A DNA stretch of 16,237 bases, taken from Lutibacter sp. (GTDB lineage Bacteria; Bacteroidota; Bacteroidia; Flavobacteriales; Flavobacteriaceae). This document shows positions 13,578-16,237 of this stretch, one piece after another. The stretch lies in NCBI GenBank assembly GCA_030599055.1, contig JAUVOS010000028.1, forward strand, positions 1 through 16,237, read 5' to 3'. The notes below the pieces were generated by a model that saw only the letters and a program-made list of their open reading frames with translations, was not told where the DNA came from and ran no database searches. Within the stretch, counting starts at the first letter, position 1. Every line of letters starts with the position of its first letter. The position numbers and the translations under genes were made by a program.

Positions 13578-15479
13578 ATGATACCTGCATCAAAAATACT
13601 TGAAAAGTACTGGGGTTTTACAAAATTTCGTAAACCTCAGGAAGCTATCATTGATGATGTGGTAAACAAAAAAGATGTAATTGCTTTATTACCTACAGGA
13701 TCCGGAAAATCTGTTTGTTTTCAAGTACCAACATTAATGGAGGAAACGGGAGTTTGTATTGTAGTTTCACCACTTATTGCACTGATGAAAGATCAGGTTG
13801 AAAACCTTCAAAAAAAAGGAATTAAAGCAGTTGCACTTACGGGTTTTGTTCCTCAAGACGAAATAATAAGAGTTTTTGATAACTTATTATTTGGTGGAAT
13901 ACGTTTTTTATATCTTTCACCTGAACGTTTGCAAAGTACATTTATTCAAGAAAAAATTAAACAATTACCCGTTAGTTTATTTGCAATTGATGAAGCACAT
14001 TGTATTTCGGAATGGGGACATGATTTTAGACCTTCCTATCTCAGTTTAAATAGTATAAGAGAACTCCATCCAAAAACAAACATAATTGCGCTCACAGCTA
14101 CTGCTACAAAAAAGGTTTTAGAAGACATCTCTAAGTATTTAGAATTAGAAAAACCTAGTTTGTATAAGCAATCACTAGTACGCACGAATTTGCATCTAAA
14201 AGTAATGGATTCAATTGATAAACTAGAAAGTTTACGTTACATAGTAAAGTCAATTAATGAACCCATTATTGTTTATGCCGGAAGTAGGAATAATTGCCAG
14301 CGAACTAGTGAATACCTCAATAATAATGAGATAATATCTGTTTTTTATCACGCCGGTTTGTCAAAAGAAGCAAAAGAAGCCGCTGCAAACAAGTGGTATG
14401 ATGAAAAAGCTCAAGTTATTGTGGCTACCAATGCTTTTGGAATGGGCATCGATAAGGCAAACGTAAGAATGGTCGTTCATACGAGTGTTCCTTTTAGTAT
14501 TGAAAATTATATACAAGAAGCGGGTAGGGCAGGAAGAGATGGAAAAAAATCCTATGCTGTTATTATTGAGGACATAAGCAGTTTACATAAATCGGCTTCC
14601 TTTTTTGGGAAGTCAATTCCTGATGTTGATTTTATTAAGAAATTATACCAACATATAAATCAATACTTCTATATTATTTATGGAGCTTTACCTAAAGAAA
14701 CCTTCACATTCGAACTTTCCCGATTCTGTCGAGAATATGGGTTACCTGTTTTAAAGACATATAATGGATTAGAATTATTAGAAAGGGAAGGGATCTTAAA
14801 AGTAAATACATTTGGTAGGTCGATAACCGAGATGGTGTTTACAGCAAATAACGAACAATTATTTGCTTATTATCGGCGCAATCCTAAGAAGGAACAAATT
14901 TTAAAAGAGGCTTTGCGAACCTACGACGGCATCTTTAATACCATTTGTATCATTAATACACATAACTTAGCGACTAAGTTAAAAATATCTAAAAAGAGCT
15001 TAGAAAGTCATTTAGATGAAATTAATAGAGATGGCATCATTCAATATCAATCCGGAAATAATAACTCAAGTATTCAATTTCTCAAACCACGAGAGGATAA
15101 ATATACGATAAGTGGAATTGTTGCAAATATCAAACAGAGAAAAAGAATAAAAGAAAATAAATATACGAGTATGTTGTCGTATATTGAAAATGACAGTATA
15201 TGTAGGAATCGTCTTTTAAGTCAGTATTTTGGCGAAGGTAAGTCAAAGAATTGTGGTATTTGTGATGTATGTAAAGGGAAGGAAAAAGATAAAAAAACAA
15301 ATGCTAAGAGCATACGCAGTTCTATTTTAGCGATTTTAAAAGAAGAAGCATATTCCTCAAAAGATCTAATAAGAAGACTTGAATTAGATAGTAATGTTAT
15401 TTTAAAAGAATTACGTTTTTTATTGGACACAAATGCAATTGTGTTAAATTCGCAGAATAAGTATATGAGTAATGAATAA
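13578..15479 (+). CDS. recQ: ATP-dependent DNA helicase RecQ (short form)
   Basis: 3'-5' DNA helicase acting in recombination and stalled-fork repair. 633 residues. Motif 0 (FRKPQEAII, 17-25), Walker A LPTGSGKS (38-45), DEAH with the aromatic-rich loop DEAHCISEWGHDFRPSY (138-154), motif III ALTATAT (171-177), motif V ATNAFGMGIDK (283-293) and motif VI QEAGRAGRDG (313-322) are intact. The zinc site has four cysteines: Cys542, Cys559, Cys562 and Cys565 (CRNRLLSQYFGE then CGICDVC). A winged-helix-like tail follows, but no HRDC domain is recognisable; this matches the form common in Bacteroidota. The ATG at 13578 is right before the conserved start. fmt follows downstream on the same strand after a 268-base spacer of simple repeats. 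Confidence 0.92.
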   Translation: MIPASKILEKYWGFTKFRKPQEAIIDDVVNKKDVIALLPTGSGKSVCFQVPTLMEETGVCIVVSPLIALMKDQVENLQKKGIKAVALTGFVPQDEIIRVFDNLLFGGIRFLYLSPERLQSTFIQEKIKQLPVSLFAIDEAHCISEWGHDFRPSYLSLNSIRELHPKTNIIALTATATKKVLEDISKYLELEKPSLYKQSLVRTNLHLKVMDSIDKLESLRYIVKSINEPIIVYAGSRNNCQRTSEYLNNNEIISVFYHAGLSKEAKEAAANKWYDEKAQVIVATNAFGMGIDKANVRMVVHTSVPFSIENYIQEAGRAGRDGKKSYAVIIEDISSLHKSASFFGKSIPDVDFIKKLYQHINQYFYIIYGALPKETFTFELSRFCREYGLPVLKTYNGLELLEREGILKVNTFGRSITEMVFTANNEQLFAYYRRNPKKEQILKEALRTYDGIFNTICIINTHNLATKLKISKKSLESHLDEINRDGIIQYQSGNNNSSIQFLKPREDKYTISGIVANIKQRKRIKENKYTSMLSYIENDSICRNRLLSQYFGEGKSKNCGICDVCKGKEKDKKTNAKSIRSSILAILKEEAYSSKDLIRRLELDSNVILKELRFLLDTNAIVLNSQNKYMSNE

Positions 15480-15650
15480 AAAAGAGAAAAGAGAAAAGAA
15501 ACAAGAGGCAAAAATTACAACTCAAAACAGCGAAAATCAGTAAAATCTGCGTCATCAGCGTTCTATGTTATCAAGACAAGAAAAAAGAATAGAGAATAGA
15601 GAATAGAGACATGAGACAAGATAAGAAATAAGAAACAAGGAAAGTTACTA
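15480..15650. repeat. Purine-rich simple-repeat spacer between recQ and fmt
   Basis: No gene. The + strand is strongly purine-rich: AAAAGAGAAAAGAGAAAAG-type units directly after the recQ stop, and a 7-base repeat GAATAGA (three units, about 15586-15608). Between them, 15527-15566 reads CAGCGAAAATCAG, TAAAATCTGCG, TCATCAGCG, an AATCTGCG-type sequence I recall as common between genes in Bacteroidota and seen in reverse near 2481. Confidence 0.6.
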
Positions 15651-15660
15651 AACATTAGTA

Positions 15661-15748
15661 CTTAACCACTTAACCACTTAAACACTTAAACACTTAAACA
15701 CTTAAACGATTAACCACTTAACCATTTAACCACTTAAACACCTAAACA
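15661..15748 (+). repeat. 8-base tandem array running into the fmt start codon
   Basis: Eleven units of eight bases with consensus CTTAAMCA (CTTAACCA or CTTAAACA); a few units begin ATTA, TTTA or CCTA instead. The last base of the final unit is the A of the fmt ATG. The array forms the whole proximal leader of fmt. Length change by slippage would alter the leader, not the reading frame. Confidence 0.85.
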
Positions 15749-16237
15749 TGAATAGTAAAAAACTACGTATCGTTTTTATGGGCACTCCTGATTTTGCAGT
15801 TGGTGTCTTAGAGCAGTTAGTTACTGAAAATTATGATGTTGTAAAGGTTATAACTGTAGCTGACAAACCAGCAGGACGTGGTAAGAAGTTAAGAGCATCT
15901 GCCGTAAAAGAATATGCAAATAAAAAAAACATACCCATTTTGCAACCAAAAAACTTGAAGGATAATCAATTTATTGCGGATTTAAAACAGCTAAAAGCCG
16001 ATTTGTTTATCGTAGTGGCATTTAGAATGTTACCAAAAGTTGTTTGGGAATTACCAAAGCTGGGCACTTTTAACTTACACGCTTCTTTGCTACCGGCTTA
16101 TCGTGGAGCCGCACCGATAAATTGGGTACTAATTAATGGAGAAAAAGAAACTGGAGTTACCACTTTTTTTATCGATGATAAAATTGATACAGGTGAAATT
16201 ATTTTACAAGAAAAGCTTTCGATAACCGCTTGTGATA
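15748..16237 (+). CDS. fmt: Methionyl-tRNA formyltransferase, N-terminal part, runs off the right edge
   Basis: Transfers a formyl group from 10-formyltetrahydrofolate to Met-tRNA(fMet) for translation initiation. 163 codons are visible of about 310-315 expected. The N-terminal strand RIVFMGTPDFAV (7-18), the ADKPAGRGKKL segment (38-48), FNLHASLLPAYRGAAPINW (108-126) and DDKIDTGEI (143-151) are diagnostic. Catalytic Asn109, His111 and Asp147 are present. The ATG at 15748 gives the usual N-terminus; upstream is the 8-base repeat array, which contains frequent TAA triplets and cannot extend the frame. No def (deformylase) gene is next to it in the visible part. Confidence 0.93.
   Translation, partial: MNSKKLRIVFMGTPDFAVGVLEQLVTENYDVVKVITVADKPAGRGKKLRASAVKEYANKKNIPILQPKNLKDNQFIADLKQLKADLFIVVAFRMLPKVVWELPKLGTFNLHASLLPAYRGAAPINWVLINGEKETGVTTFFIDDKIDTGEIILQEKLSITACD

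Noticed and set aside
13578..15479. recQ truncated at the C-terminus because HRDC is absent
   Set aside because: The helicase, zinc and winged-helix parts are complete and the length fits the short RecQ form common in Bacteroidota.
15661..15748. CRISPR array
   Set aside because: The repeats are 8 bases with no spacers and no cas genes nearby; it is a simple tandem repeat.

Overview
The window reads as chromosomal DNA of a flavobacterium (Bacteroidota, Flavobacteriaceae-like). Supporting signs are the low GC content, A-rich start regions instead of strong Shine-Dalgarno sites, several matches to the Bacteroidota -7 promoter element (TAnnTTTG), a secreted protein ending in a type A type IX secretion (T9SS) sorting domain, and a Bacteroidota-style REP-associated transposase. 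Apart from the first gene, which reads leftward, everything is on the + strand. No rRNA, tRNA, CRISPR array, prophage or classical insertion sequence was seen.

Layout. Positions 1-1225 (minus strand) hold the N-terminal half of a B12-dependent class II ribonucleotide reductase that appears to start at TTG. After an AT-rich gap comes fabG (1693-2439), then a 426-base spacer full of palindromes. Next is a tight three-gene group: a YbjQ/UPF0145 protein, a 37-residue membrane peptide and a 674-residue membrane-anchored von Willebrand A protein, followed by a prohibitin/SPFH protein. A metabolic stretch follows: serA-like phosphoglycerate dehydrogenase, a DUF1015 protein with a DGHHR motif, and a YggS/PLPBP protein. 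Positions 9580-10278 hold a RAYT (HUH/Y1 transposase) gene bracketed by copies of a palindrome built on GACCTAACAGGTC. Then come a small P-loop ATPase and, 11 bases later, a secreted 834-residue protein: LamG domain, Ig-like linkers, a PNGase F-like domain and a T9SS signal. The window ends with recQ and the first 163 codons of fmt.

How the genes relate. Most are housekeeping: deoxynucleotide supply, fatty acid elongation, serine synthesis, PLP homeostasis, helicase, initiator tRNA formylation. The serA-DUF1015-yggS order suggests a link to serine or PLP metabolism. The YbjQ-small TM-VWA-SPFH order suggests an envelope-associated assembly. The secreted PNGase F-like protein suggests binding or deglycosylation of external glycoproteins.

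The most distinctive feature is between the genes. At least two families of REP-like palindromes are present. One (AGACGCGAT...ATCGCGTCT) is preceded in each unit by GTAA or GTAG and lies on both sides of the DUF1015 gene. The other brackets the RAYT gene. In addition, AACTTT-type or 8-base CTTAAMCA repeats run almost or exactly into the start codons of serA, the DUF1015 gene and fmt. The RAYT with its flanking palindromes is the best candidate here for an active, little-characterised genetic system.
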